A stretch of 64,000 nucleotides of DNA. It comes from Flaveria trinervia. Its lineage: Eukaryota; Streptophyta; Magnoliopsida; Asterales; Asteraceae. The stretch is taken from assembly GCA_025506515.1 (NCBI GenBank), contig CM046452.1:73160080-73224079 (forward strand). Direction: 5' to 3'. Below are positions 37,030 to 49,035 of this stretch, one piece after another. The position numbers and the translations under genes are program-made. Each line of letters opens with the position of its first letter. Position 1 is the stretch's first letter. The notes under the pieces were generated by a model that was not told the DNA's origin, did no database searches, and worked only from the letters and a program-made list of their open reading frames with translations.

Positions 37030-37700
37030 TATTAAAATTGGACTTTACACCTATACCTATAACTGATTTATTCACGAGATCTCTTCCTAACTCTTTAGTT
37101 AGATAATCAGTTAAAATATACTTAGATCTTAATTATTCAACAGACATCACATCATGCATGATGAGCTCATTAATCATGCCATGTATAATACACAAACGTC
37201 TAGACTTTTCATTATACACATCACTATAATCCTTAGCCATCTCTATCACATTTGATAGAGACTGATGGTATCGTTTTTAACCACAATGGAACCTTGAAGA
37301 TCAAAATTTTAAGTTATTTAGCTTTCTTGCCGACTATTGCTAAAGTTACAAACTCAGATTCCATTGGCGAACTAGTGATGCAAGTTTGCTTCTTTGAAGC
37401 CCAAGATATAACTTCCCTACCAAGAAGGAATACCTATCCACTTGTAAAAGAATAATTTTTCCATATTCGCTATCCAACTTGTTTTAGTATACCTTTCAAT
37501 TACCGAAGGACAACCTGAATAATGCAAACCATAGTTCTTGGTTCCTTTCAAGTACTTAAGCATTATGTTTACTATTTGCCAGTTTTGAGTACTAGGATTG
37601 CTAGTAATCTGCTCAACTTACGCACAACAAATGTTATCTCAGGCATTGTGCTAATCAAGCAATGTATTAAACATTCAATTGCCTTGCATTGTGCTAATCA
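37030..37700 (-). pseudogene. Copia RNase H fragment of the outer element
   Basis: Minus-strand reading in shifting frames gives a KLSR-(x)n-W repeat-type start, an LKYLKG/T-like segment, a SGCPSVIE-like stretch, then KSRRLCIIHGMINELI and the copia C-terminal LTKELGRDL. Stops and frameshifts are frequent. The short AATTGCCTTGCATTGTGC-type segment near 37660-37730 is duplicated in tandem. This is the RNase H end of pol next to the 3' LTR. Confidence 0.7.
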
Positions 37701-37861
37701 AGCATTGTATTAAATATTCAATTGCCTTTGAGCACACTAATTGTGATACTGAATCATCTCAATTAGTCATAAGCTTAATACTAGGATATATGAGAGTAGT
37801 AACAAAATAATAATTAAAATGATTGAATTTTCTTTAAAACTTTCTCAATGTAATAAGGTTG

Positions 37862-38664
37862 TGCATGATCGTTGAAGGGTATAAGTTACAACACAACAAC
37901 ACAAAGAGGAGATAAACTAAACTTTGATCAAACAGTAAACTGGATTAACCAAGTGTTGAGATACTAAGAACACAAGTAATGCAGGAGACAAAGAACACAA
38001 AGAACACAAGTGTTTAGTTTTCAAGAATGCAGTATATTGCCTTCTCTATGTTCTATTACAAGTGTTACAAAGCATATTCGAAAGATACAAGAACATGAGA
38101 TACTTATACAACATCCTACAGCCGACTATACTTTGAAAGCCAACTGGATACAATTGACCAGACACAAACAAAATCAATTGTAGAGTCAAAAGGCAGATTG
38201 CCTTTTGACTTGTGACTATGACATGCCATAGCTCACATCCTTATCTATTATAAAAAAGGATAAAGTACATAAAGTAGAAAGTTACAGACTCAAGACCTCA
38301 ATATACAATTACCAAAAGCATGGACCTTTTTACCAAACCATGTAAGTTGGTGACTTGCAGTGTTACAACGGAAAGGTGTCTAGCTTTATGGAACAGTACA
38401 TCAGATAAAGCATGTTACTAAAAGTCTTCGGAAGAAATCTCTTTTTATGAACTTGAAGCTTCGGAAGACTTTGTCTCTGAGGCTTTGGAAGACTTCATCT
38501 TTGGCTTTGGAAGATATTGGTCTTGGCTTCGGAAGATTTCACACTTGGAGTATTTCTGTTGCACATGTGAAACTTCCGAAGCATTCTTCTTTAATGCACT
38601 TGTGCAGTATGCAGGAAAGACTAAAGATGTTTAGGTTGCATCAGCCTTTTCATTAATCTCTACA
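37862..38664 (-). repeat. 3' LTR of the inner copia element
   Basis: Sense start TGTAGAGATTAATG, sense end GATCATGCA. It matches 50366-51167 closely and the solo LTR at 46810 more loosely. It contains four to five spaced copies of the palindromic word CTTCGGAAG (38425-38590). Confidence 0.9.
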
Positions 38665-38677
38665 AACTCCCCCTAGG
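38665..38677 (-). promoter_or_regulatory. Polypurine tract of the inner copia element
   Basis: On the sense strand CCTAGGGGGAGTT lies directly before the 3' LTR start TGTAGAG, as expected for the plus-strand primer of reverse transcription. Confidence 0.8.
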
Positions 38678-38699
38678 CTGATGCTACCAAAACACTTAG

Positions 38700-41600
38700 A
38701 AAACTTCAAATATTAACAGTTCTCATTAGGATGATCACCATTCCTTTCTTCATAAGATGATCAGGATCCTTCAGGCTGTCAAAGTGTCTTCTCATGTCAA
38801 AGAGGTCATGCAGAGGCAACTGAAACATATCTTGCCATGTATAAATGTCTTCAATGCCTTGATCTCTAATAACATGCCACCTTTCTGGATTTGTGGTGTA
38901 TGTCCAAGACAAGATGGGTCTTCCTGATGCTAGAGGAGCTACTGAAGTTGGAGTTGATTGAGCATCCTCTGGCTACACATCCTCAGGCTGTTCTGATTCA
39001 TCCTGAGGTTCAAAAGGGGATGCATGCTTCTTCTTCTTCTTAGGTTTTGGTTTAGAAGCCATCCTCTTCTTTCTCTTTCTAAATTTTAGCTGAGAAGACC
39101 GGCCTGTAGCACCAGATTGATCTTCACTGTCTCTCTCAGTTGGGACTTCCTCTCTCTCATGTTCAGATGGAGAGGGAGGTTGACCCTGCTGTGGATCAGA
39201 AGATGAAGCTTGCTAAGCATTAGCAGGAGGTCCGGGTTGTGTTGTGTCTGGTTGTTCAACCTTAACCTCCACTTCAAGTGGGGCCTGACTTGGAGTGGAG
39301 TGTAAGTCAGTGAGCTCTCCACTCTTAATCTCTGCTTGATTACCCTGATATGCTCATCCATAGTGGATAGAGACATGGGTCCAAGTCTCCTTCCGGAGAA
39401 TCCATACAACTTCAAGAAGCTCACCATCCTCTGCCTATCAGCAGACTTCTTCATGCTCTTTTGGATGATGGCTCTTGATTTTGCAGCTTCTTCCCTTAGC
39501 TTCTTCTTTGTTGTCTTTCTTTCCTTGACTAACTCAAGCTCAAGTTGTTTTAAGTACTCAAACTCAATATAGTCATAAGGTAAGGGAAGGAGTGCATCTG
39601 TCTGATAGAGGCCTGTGGCACTCAGGTAGTTAATCATCTTGATTCTGTCTTCTTCCTTATCTACCTGAGGTTCTTGTTGAACCACATCCTCTTGTTCAGG
39701 ACTTTCTTGAACTGGTGAGAGGGTAGGCATACCTTTGTACACTCTTTTTCTTCTTCTCTCTTCTTTGACTTGTACTAGGAGTTCTGCATCTTCTGCCTCC
39801 TTCTTCTCTCTTGACCTTTCCAGGTCAACCAGTTCATTCAATTCATCCAAGGGGAGAGAAATGACACTATCTATGTCATAGTTCCTAGTCTGTAGATAGT
39901 TAATCCTGACTGCCCTTAACTCATCATTCTGAGTATCTGGTCTGGGGGCAACCTTGATTTCAAAATCCATGAGTCTTGGAGAGTCAGTAGAGGAACTTTC
40001 TCCCCTTAGCCTCATTTTCCTCTCTCTATCTCCTCCTCCTCAATCTCCTCAAATGTTATATTTATTTTCCCTTTGTCACTCACAGACCTTTGTGACTCAG
40101 GATGAAGAGAGCTTTGGCCTTCATTGCTCGTTGTAGCATCTGAGCTCAAGCCAGAGAGAGGTTGAGAAGCACCTTCATCAGCAGGTGTCTCAGAAGGATA
40201 TGGATCTCGCAGCAGTTGGAGATGATGAGACAGGGCTCTCAGGTTCTGTCACTGGGCCTTCAGTCAAGGTTTCCCCTATGAAGCTAATCTTAGGGTCTGC
40301 CTCAACATCTAGTTGACCGATGACATTGCCTGATTGCCTAAGTCTTCTTCTTAAGCTGAACTCTGCAGTGATCCTGTCTTGGATTCTTTTAGCCAGTCTA
40401 TCAGCTTGTCTTGATTGGCTAGGGTTGACAAGTGGCATGTTGACTAGATCCAGACCTTCATAGTAGTCCAAGGTCTAAAAATTGAAGACTTTTTGCTGTC
40501 CTTGAACTCTTATGATGATGAGGGCCTTCCTGTTGTTATCATACCTCCACCCAATGATGTGATTGAAAGATGGTGAAAGTGACATAGCCCTTGGTATCCC
40601 ATCCTCAAACAGACTCTGTATGAAGGAGTCTGTGTAGTCCATATCAATGTGAACTAGAAGATGTTACTGAGAATGCACAGTTACAAGTGAGGATGGTGAG
40701 TCCTCAATGTCCATTCTCTCTGAAGAACTCCCAGGTTCTGTAGCTGTAATGACTTTCTCCCCCTTTTTGGTAGCATCACCCATTTGCATAGGTGAGCTGG
40801 AAGATAGATCAATCACGTCCACAGGTTCTTGTGTTCCTGGTTGAGCTCTTCTTAAGGGTCTCCCAACTAGTTTTTCCTTAAGATATGAAATCTCAAGTTG
40901 CTGATCATTGATCTTGTTGTGTAAGGTAGTCACCTGAGATTCAAGGTGATTGACCTTTGAGACTAGGTAAGTGCATGTTTTAGACAGTTTTTACACCAGT
41001 AGTCTCAGATTTTTCCCTCATCTTCATCAGAAGATTCATTGGGGGATGAGATGATTGGACCAGAGTCCTCTCTCTCACCACCAGCTAGAGGTTCTTGGCT
41101 GCTGGTTTTCATCTGCTCACTAGCAGTCTCAGTTGAGATGTCAGTGGGCTGAGTTGCCACGGTTGAGGTCTTAATGATGTAATCACTTTCAGAAGTGAGA
41201 GCCTCTTCCATATGGACATCCTGAACAGGTTCAAGAGTGTCCACCTCAGTTGTAGGTGACTGATGTGGGATAGATGTAGGAGACTCAGGAGTACTCATCT
41301 CTCTTTGAGTAGAGTGAAAGAAGAGAGATTCATTATACTCACTGAAACCTATATCTTCATCAGTATAAAAATCAAGGTTGGGAATTGGTTGGTTGAGATC
41401 TATAGGCTGGGGATGGTAACTGTCCCTTGAAGGTTGATCACTTGAGTGTTGAGACTCAGAGTGATGGCTTAAGGCTGTAGGGCTAATGAGCTCATCAGGC
41501 TAAGCATGAGGAAACTCAGCACTGATTCTTGAAGAGATGGGAGTGGTCTGCTCCTCAGGAGAAGTGGGAGCTCCAGTGTCCACTTCTTCCTGTATGGGTG

Positions 41601-42532
41601 AGTATATGGGGGCCTCCACAGACTGAATAGTCTGAGCAGGGGTTCGTTTGGATTTTCTTTGGTAGGTGATGGAGGTTTGAGGCTGTGTGGGTGGTTGGGA
41701 AGTAACAGGTGTGGGTTCAACACTAGCTTGTGCTGCTAGGTTGTCACCTTAAGCAATGAGCTCTAACATTTTTTGGACTAGGGCTGTTTCTACCCCAGAG
41801 AATCCAACAGTGGACTTTCTCAGTATTTTAAAGATGTCGGGCTTCATCTGTCCCAATTTAAGAATATTACATGTTTCCTTAACTGTGAGCCTAGTTCACA
41901 GTTAAGAATGTACTGTACATATCTAGGAAACATGAAATACTCTAAGGAGTCTAAATTAGCAAGTGAATTTGTATAAACAAACTGAGAATACCTGAATTTG
42001 ACCCCCTAAACCATTCCATGGACTATGAAGGAGAGATCCTCAGGAATCTGGTCCCATCCACCATGCTTGTTTGATAAGTTGTGGATGACCACCTGGAGCA
42101 GGAATCTCCATTGGGATGAGACCTGCCCTTTCCTAAAGGTCTTTACAGAGAAATCTCCCTCATATCCCATCTGCTCAAAGGAATGATTGACAGCTTCCTT
42201 TGGGAAAAACACCTCACCTTCTTCATCATCCAGCTGAAGATGTCGGTTGATGATGGCCGGAGTGATAAAGGTTGTTCTCCCCTGCACTATGGCAGACAGT
42301 GCCTTCTCCCCATCCATAATGACCTCTTGGCAGGTCTTCCAGAATTCAAGCAATTGATCCTCATAGAGTGGAGGATCATGGTTAGGGAGGTGAAGTAGTT
42401 TGACAGAGTTAGGAAACGGCAAACCTTTGAGAAATGAGGATCTTTCTCAGAGCTTAACAGAGCAACCTGATTATGTTGTCTGTGTAGCTGCATGGTAAAG
42501 TTGGGATCATTTCTGTGAGCAAGGTTGGCCAT
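38700..42532 (-). CDS. Extra (third) coding region of the inner copia element, interrupted
   Basis: Minus-strand open stretches follow one another with a few stops or shifts between them: 42532-42006, 41723-41005, 40933-40664, 40471-40190, 40015-39086, 38912-38706. The first has the pattern LLEFWKT, ITPAIINRHLQLDDEEGEV, MGYEGD, WRFLLQVVIHNLSNKHGGWDQ, which I associate with the post-pol ORF of large plant copia (SIRE/Maximus-type) elements. The middle is Ser/Thr/Glu/Pro-rich and looks disordered. The last third is charged and helical and holds several copies of a roughly 38-residue repeat centred on a (L)P(L/M)xxL motif (in the 309-residue stretch at residues 33-70, 122-162 and 193-230, and again in 38912-38706). 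No membrane segment or signal peptide that would support an envelope role was seen. Function unknown. Confidence 0.65.
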
Positions 42533-42589
42533 TTTGAAGTAGCTTAATGATGAAGAAAGAAGAAAGAAAGAAATTTCAGAGAGAAATTT

Positions 42590-44427
42590 TGTAAGGCCCC
42601 GTTCCCGGGACGCTTACAGCTAGGTTCTCATCGCACATAAAACGTATAATTACATTTGTATTTCATAAAATTGCAGCGGAAAACTAAAACAATCTTTCAT
42701 TTCCATGTAAATGCTTTTGCAAGTTAATACGACATTCATTACAAAATAGCTTGTTCGCATTACAATGCAAAAACATTAATCAAAAGAATGCCATCCCAAA
42801 AGAGCTGAGTAGTCGCCCGTGCCACCCTCAGCAACCATTACCTGCCAACTGGAAACACATCAAAGTCAGTGTTGCTGAGTGAGTTCTAGTTTTATAAATA
42901 AAACATACTTTACTTTCATATAAAACCATTCGTTACTTATACATGATCACACATCGTACGTACACATAGATAACATCATTATTATCTTCTTCATTCGTTC
43001 ATTCATCCTTTCATTACTTTACTTGCGCATCGGACATCATCCTTACCAATACCTGTGCTACACCCCGGTTAGTCGTAGCTACCGGGCCGAAGTCAACAAA
43101 TGAACAGCTAAACGTATGCCACGGTACTAGGAGTAACCATCAGTCTTAGCTACTGGGCCGAAGTCAACAAATGAACAGCTAAACGTATGCCACAGTACTA
43201 GGGGTGAGCGGTAGAGGTTCTACATTCAGGGTCAATCACCAAGAAGGACCCGTTATCCGATGTGTGCAAGACGTTTCATTCGTTCATTAATACATGCATT
43301 CATTCATCAGGTTCCTCTTTCTTTATCTTTCACTTTACGTTACATAATACTTCGTTCATTCATCATAATAGGTAAAGTCATAGGAAAGATATTATACAAC
43401 ACACTAAGGAACATTAACATGCATCAACATCACATCATACAGAGCAACATCATACATACATAACATACAACATCATCACCCTCATCATGCCCAACATGCT
43501 TTCTAAGACCTCGATCGTCATCTTAAAAGCTCTTATGGGAACCCTTTACATCAAAACTTACATCTGCACTTTCCCCCGAAAGTCAAAAGTTAATCTACAC
43601 CTTCCTCGGGTTCAACAGCCCTATTCGAGCGTATGGACACCCTTCAGTCGCATGGCCTCCATGCGACTGAACATCATGCGAATGAACTAATACGGATGAA
43701 CACCTATGCGAATGAACATCCAGTCGTGCGAATGGACAATGCGGATGAACACCTATGCGACTGGACCTTCAGTCGTGCGAATGGACCTTCAGTCGTGCGA
43801 ATGAACCCCAATCGCACCCTAATCGGTCGTATGGCCTCCATTCGGCCTCCAGTCGGTCGCCTAGCCCTAACTGATGCAGAATGCAGTTCAACCCGACTGC
43901 AGCCGAGGGTTTTTGGCCTCCAAACTCATCTAAACCCATTTTAAGCCTAAATTAACCATCCTAAACCTTAGGGATGCATACCATAACATTATTCAAGCAC
44001 AACCAAGCAAGAAATCAAGCCCCAAATGGGTCCTACGCATACATACACGCATACATACGGGTTTTCACCCAAAAACGCGAAAAAGGGTTTTCAGATGTGT
44101 TCCAGCTCCAAAATCATTCAAAACATGTAAAAGAGGGGTCCTAGAACTCACCTAAACGAGCACAACGACAAGAGCTTCGATTCGGCTTGCTTCACGACAA
44201 TTTTGGTGACCCGAACCGGCACTTTTCCTTTTTTTCTCTTCTTTCTCTCTTCTCCCCTTTCTTTGGCTGATTTGTGAGTGTGGGGGAGAGGGTAAGGGCT
44301 GCCCTCTACCTTATATACTCCCCCTCACCCGACTTTCTTTCGTGGGCGAGTTTGGTCCCTCGACTTTGGACTTTATTTTCTTTTCTTTCTTCACCAGCTT
44401 CAAAATAATAAATATTCGGGTGTTACA
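42590..44427 (-). mobile_element. Solo LTR of a gypsy-type element nested in the inner copia
   Basis: The segment begins TGTAAGGCCCCG and ends GGGTGTTACA on the plus strand (sense start TGTAACACCC). Perfect AATTT duplications flank it (42585-42589 and 44428-44432). At 1.84 kb with no coding core it is a solo LTR left by LTR-LTR recombination. It lies between the RNase H end and the post-pol region of the host element. Inside are a 71-bp tandem duplication (43071-43212) and a region of degenerate TGCGAATG(A/G)AC repeats (43660-43810). A CT-rich stretch followed by TTATATACTCC (44225-44325) could be part of its promoter. Confidence 0.85.
43071..43212. repeat. 71-bp tandem duplication inside the solo LTR
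   Basis: AGTC(G/T)TAGCTAC(C/T)GGGCCG and the following sequence through ATGCCAC(G/A)GTACTAGG occur at 43071 and 43142, with about four differences. Confidence 0.85.
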
Positions 44428-44849
44428 AATTTAGGGTTTTAGGTTTGGAGGAAGAACAGATGATAGAAAGAGGGGGGAAACCGTTGGGTTTATATGTGAG
44501 AAGGATTTCAGATAAAGTTTAATAAAAGAGGATAAACTTTGAAATCCGGATGTCGGTCCCACCTCTGAAAAAGTAGTTTACTTTTGCTTAAAAAGTAGTT
44601 TTCTAGGAAAACAAAAAGCTTCCGAAGGTTATTATCTTCGGAAGTTTTAATGAACTAGACATTAAAACTAAGGAAAGTAATGAACTAGACAACTTAGGAC
44701 ACACATATTTTAAGAAATAATAAGAATTAGTTTTAACAAAGATCTACTCAAGGTTGATCATCCCAATAACTGATATAAGATATTTAAATCTCTGTTCATC
44801 AAAAGCCTTTGTAAACAAATCAGCATATTATTCATCTGTGTGAACCTTG

Positions 44850-46674
44850 ACTAGTTTAATTAATCCCTGTTATCTCTTATTAAATGATACCTGATATTGA
44901 TGTGCTTTGTCCTTGAGTGTTGCACAGGGTTCTCTGTGATTGAGATAGCAATGTTGTTGTCTATGTGAATGGGAGTCTCCTTGAAGTTTAACCCATAGTC
45001 CAGCATCTAATTTTGAATCCAAAGTACTTGAGCACAGTAGCTTGCAGCAGCAATGTATTCAGCTTCAACAGTTGATGCAGAGACACAGGATTGTTTCTTG
45101 CATTGCCATGAGACAACCCTTCCACCAAGAAATTGACATCCCCCAGATGTAGACTTTGCAGTCATGTTGTAACCACCATAATCACTATCTGTATAGGCAT
45201 ACAGGTTGAAGTCAGAATTCTTAGGATACCATAGTCCAAGTGTTGATGCATCTTTGAGGTATCTTAGAATCCTCTTGACAGTGATAAGGTGAGACATCTT
45301 AGTGTTGGCTTGATATCTTGCACAAATACATGTAGCAAACGTGATATCAGTCCTGCTAGCAGTAAGATACATAAGAGACCCAATCATAGCCCTATATAAA
45401 TGCTCATCTACACACTCCCCCTCAAGATCAGGACCAATAGAGTGGTTTCTAGCTATGGGTGTCTTAGTAATCTTACAGTCAGTCGTGTTGAACCTCTTGA
45501 GTATGTCCTGAACATACTTTGACTGACTTATGAAGATGCCATCTTCAACTTTCTTCACTTGAATTCCCAGAAAGAAATTGAGTTCCCCTATGGCACTCAT
45601 TTCAAATCTTTCTTTCATCAACTTCTTAAAGTCTTTGCAGAGCTTTGGATTAGTTGAACCAAAGATGATGTCATCCACATATACTTGAACTAGCAATATG
45701 TCTTTTCCTTGTCCTTTGATGAAGAGAGTTCCATCTATAGTACCCCTCCTGTATCCATGTTTATAGAGATACTCAGACAGTGTCTCATACCACTTCCTGG
45801 GTGCCTGATACAGCCCATAGAGAGCTTTGTCAAGCTTGCAGACATAATCAGGATGATCGGGATCTACAAAACCAGGTGGCTGTTTGACATAAACCTCTTC
45901 ATCTATCACTCCATACAAAAAGGCACACTTCACATCAAGTTAAAAGACCTTGAAGTTCTTGGATGCAGCAAATGCCAGGAATATCCTAACAGCTTCTAAT
46001 CTTGCCACTGGAGCAAAGACATCAGTGTAGTCAATCCCTTCTTCTTGTGTGTATCTTTGAACAACCAGTCTAGCTTTGTTCTTGATGATGATGCCTCTAT
46101 CATCTTTCTTGTTCCTAAACAGACATTTGGTTTCAATGGTAGTCTTCCCAGAAGGAAGAGGACAAAGGTTCCAAACTTTCTGCCATTTGAATTGAAGCAG
46201 CTCTTGTTGCATAGCTTCAACCCAACTTCCATCCTTTAGAGCTTTATCAACTTTCTTTGGCTCTATCTAGGATAGAAAACAAGAGTGAAGACAAACATTT
46301 ACTTCATGGGTTTGTCCTCTTGTCTTTACCCCTGAGACAACATCTCCAATGATGTTTGTGATAGGGAGAGACTTGTGGATCCTAAGCTGAGGGATCACAG
46401 CAAGTTGTTGAGAAAGATCTAAATTAGAAAAATTTAGATCTGGCATAGATGTTTCTCCCACCACATCAGCACACTTTTCAAGTGAAACTTGATCCAAGCA
46501 GTGTGTGACATCATTGATGTTCTCATCAATGGTGTGGTTAGTGGCATCAAGAAATTCTTGGTCACTATCACCACCACCATTGTTGTCTTTCACAGTTAAG
46601 GTGTTTTTATCTGGTTGTAGAGCCTCTGAGCTGGAATTTGAAGGCATACCAAATGTATCAGCTGAATTTGTCAT
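44850..46674 (-). pseudogene. Reverse transcriptase and RNase H of the inner copia element
   Basis: Minus-strand reading: a Ser/Asp-rich linker (46674-46267), then KARLVVQRYTQEEG, DYTDVFAPVARLEAVR, the RT palm with CAFLYG, YVKQPPGF, KALYGLYQAPRKWY and catalytic YVDDIIFGS, then RNase H with SLMYLTASRTDI, YTDSDYGG, STSGGCQFLGG, VSWQCKKQ and EAEYIAAA. An in-frame TAA sits between the first RT block and the FLYG block (near 45934), in a position where Q is expected. The frame is open from there to 45007, where another stop precedes the tail HIDNNIAISITENP. A complete set of motifs but not a functional pol. Confidence 0.85.
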
Positions 46675-46809
46675 TGTTGGGCTGACAGAAACTCATTTGC
46701 AGAAGTGGTTCCAACTGGAGCTGAAGATATATGTCTTGAAGGTCTTCCTAGCTCAAATCTTGGATTAGGATCATCTGTATTTAAATTTGTTGTAGATCCT
46801 GAAACATTC

Positions 46810-47601
46810 TGCAGGATCGTTCAAGGGCTTGGACACAATTACAACACAACAACACAATGAGGAGATTAACTAAACTTTAATCAAACAGTGAACTGGGTAA
46901 CCAAAGGTGATGCAGAGAACACAAGTAAAGCAAGAGACAGAACAAGAGAGTGTAGTTTTCAAGGTAGCAGTATATTGCTTTCTCAAGTTCTTTTACAAGT
47001 GTTACAAAGCATTACTGAAAGATACAAGAACTTGGAATACTTATACTACAACCTACAGCCGGCTATACTATGAAAGCCAGCTGGATACAATTGACTAGAC
47101 ACTAACAAAATCAATTGTAGGATCAAAAGGCATATCTGCCTTTTGACCTTGTGACTATGACATGCCATAGCTCACATCCTTATACATTATAAAAAGGATA
47201 AAGTACATAAAGTGGAAAGTTTCAGACTCAAGACCTCAATGTACAGTTACCAAAAGCATGGACCTTTTCACCAACTCTTGTAAGTTGGTGACTTATCAGA
47301 GACGCAGCGGAAAAGGTGCTTTATGGAACAGTACATCAGATAAAGCATGTGTACTAAAAGTCTTCGGAAGAAATCTGTCTTCATAAGTTGAAGCTTCGGA
47401 AGACTTTGTCTCTTCAAGCTTCGGAAGACTTCATGTTAGGCTTCGGAAGATATTGGTCTTGGCTTCGGAAGATATTACACTTAGAGTATTTTCTAATGCT
47501 TTGTGTAATTCTTCCGAAGCATTCTTTACTTCAGTACTTAGTGCATGTTGCTGAAACACTTAGGCAGTTTTGGGTTGCATCAGACTTCAGGAATCCTTAC
47601 A
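46810..47601 (-). mobile_element. Solo LTR of the same copia family, nested in pol
   Basis: This 792-bp segment is a third, more diverged copy of the element's own LTR (plus-strand start TGCAGGATCGTTC, end CCTTACA) with perfect CATTC duplications at 46805-46809 and 47602-47606. It sits between integrase and RT and has no PBS, PPT or coding sequence beside it, so it is a solo LTR from a separate insertion. The pol frame is open up to the left and right duplications, as expected if the insertion is recent relative to the host copy. Confidence 0.9.
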
Positions 47602-49000
47602 CATTCTCACAAAATTTGTTAAAGCAGTTGGTAACCAGATCAAGATCAAACAACCAATCCGAACCAGAACCAGCAACACAGGGTGTGTGTTCATTGAAAG
47701 TCACATTGGCTGACTCCTTAACAATTCTAGTTCTGAGATTGTATACTCTATAAGCCTTAGCTTGGGAAGAGTATCCAATAAAGTGTCCATCATCTGATTT
47801 CTCAGCAAACTTGGCAATTTGATCTTTAGTATTCAAGATGGTGCAAGGACATCCAAATGACTTGAGAAAACCAATGAAAGGTTTCCTCTTGTGACAAAGT
47901 TCATAAGGAGTCTTACCATGAGTCTTAACTACTAAAACTCTATTCTGCACATAGCAGGCAGTGTTGACTGCCTCTGCCCAGAAGGTGATGGGTAGTTTAG
48001 AGTCAGAAAGCATGGTTCTTGTAGCTTCAATCAGTGTCCTGTTTCTCCTCTCAGCAACACCATTTTGCTGAGGAGTCCTGGAAGCACTGAATTGTCTTGA
48101 AATACCCTTTTCATCACAGAATGTATCAAGGATATGGTTCTTAAATTCAATTCCTTGATCACATCTTATGATTTTGACCTTGTGATCAGACTGATTCTCA
48201 ATCTTTAAGATGAAATTCTTCAAAATCTTAGGAGTCTCATCCTTAGTTCTAAAGAAGAAAACCCAAGTGAATCTTGTAAAGTCATCTGTGATCACTAGAC
48301 AGTATAAGGTGCTTCCTAAACTCATTACACTGGTGGGGCCAAAGAGATCCATATGTAACAAGTGTAGGGGTGTAGTGATAGAGTTCATTTCCTTAGGCTT
48401 GTGAGATACCTTATGTTGCTTCCCTTTCAGGCATGCAACACAGTGGTCATCACTTGTAAACTCTTTATTTGGCATTCCAGTTACCAAATCATGCTTAATC
48501 AATTTATTCATGTTCTTAAAGTTTACATGGCACATTATTTTATGCCATAGGAAAGACTCATCACTATTGGCTTTAGACAGAAAGCATGAAACTTCTCCAG
48601 AGGGAGAGGTTTCTTGCAAATCCATCTTGTACATATTTCCTTTTCTGGGGGCTCTAAGCAGGATATGCTCATGAGGAATGACCACACCAAGCTTAAGAAC
48701 AATGCACTCATGCTCAGTAAAGAGCATGTTATGACTCTGATCACAAAATTGAGATACACTCAGAAGATTGTATCCAAGCTCTTTAATAAAGTTTACCTTT
48801 TCTATACTGAGCTTACCATTTGTGACCTTGCCCCTTCCAGAAATGTAACCGCCTTCATCTCCTCCAAAAACAACTGGTCCTCCATCAATCCTTTCAAAGT
48901 TCTGGAGTAGTGACCTATTGCCTGTCATGTGTCTGGAACAACCACTGTCTATGATCCAGACATTTCTGTCTGTCTTTAGCTATCCCTTGGCTTCATCATG
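47602..49000 (-). pseudogene. Protease and integrase of the inner copia element
   Basis: Minus-strand: WIIDSGCSRHMTG is the aspartic protease active-site region (DSG). The GAG-pre-integrase zinc segment follows (LWHKIMCHVNFKNM, then HCVACLKGKQH), then the integrase core: HMDLFGP (first Asp), a DDFTRFTWVFF strand, RCDQGIEF (second Asp region) and TPQQNGVAERRNRT (with the Glu), and the C-terminal GKTPYEL. The open frame runs 48928-47597 without a stop. An in-frame TAG lies a few codons before the protease motif. Confidence 0.85.
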
Positions 49001-49035
49001 ATCAGCCATCAGTGCTTGGTTTGGAGAGGCATCTT

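Noticed and set aside
38700..42532. Envelope-like gene making the inner element a retrovirus
   Set aside because: No signal peptide, cleavage site or transmembrane segment is visible; only position after pol supports the idea.
43633..43944. Met/His/Asn-rich frame
   Set aside because: Product of degenerate TGCGAATGAAC repeats inside the gypsy-type solo LTR.
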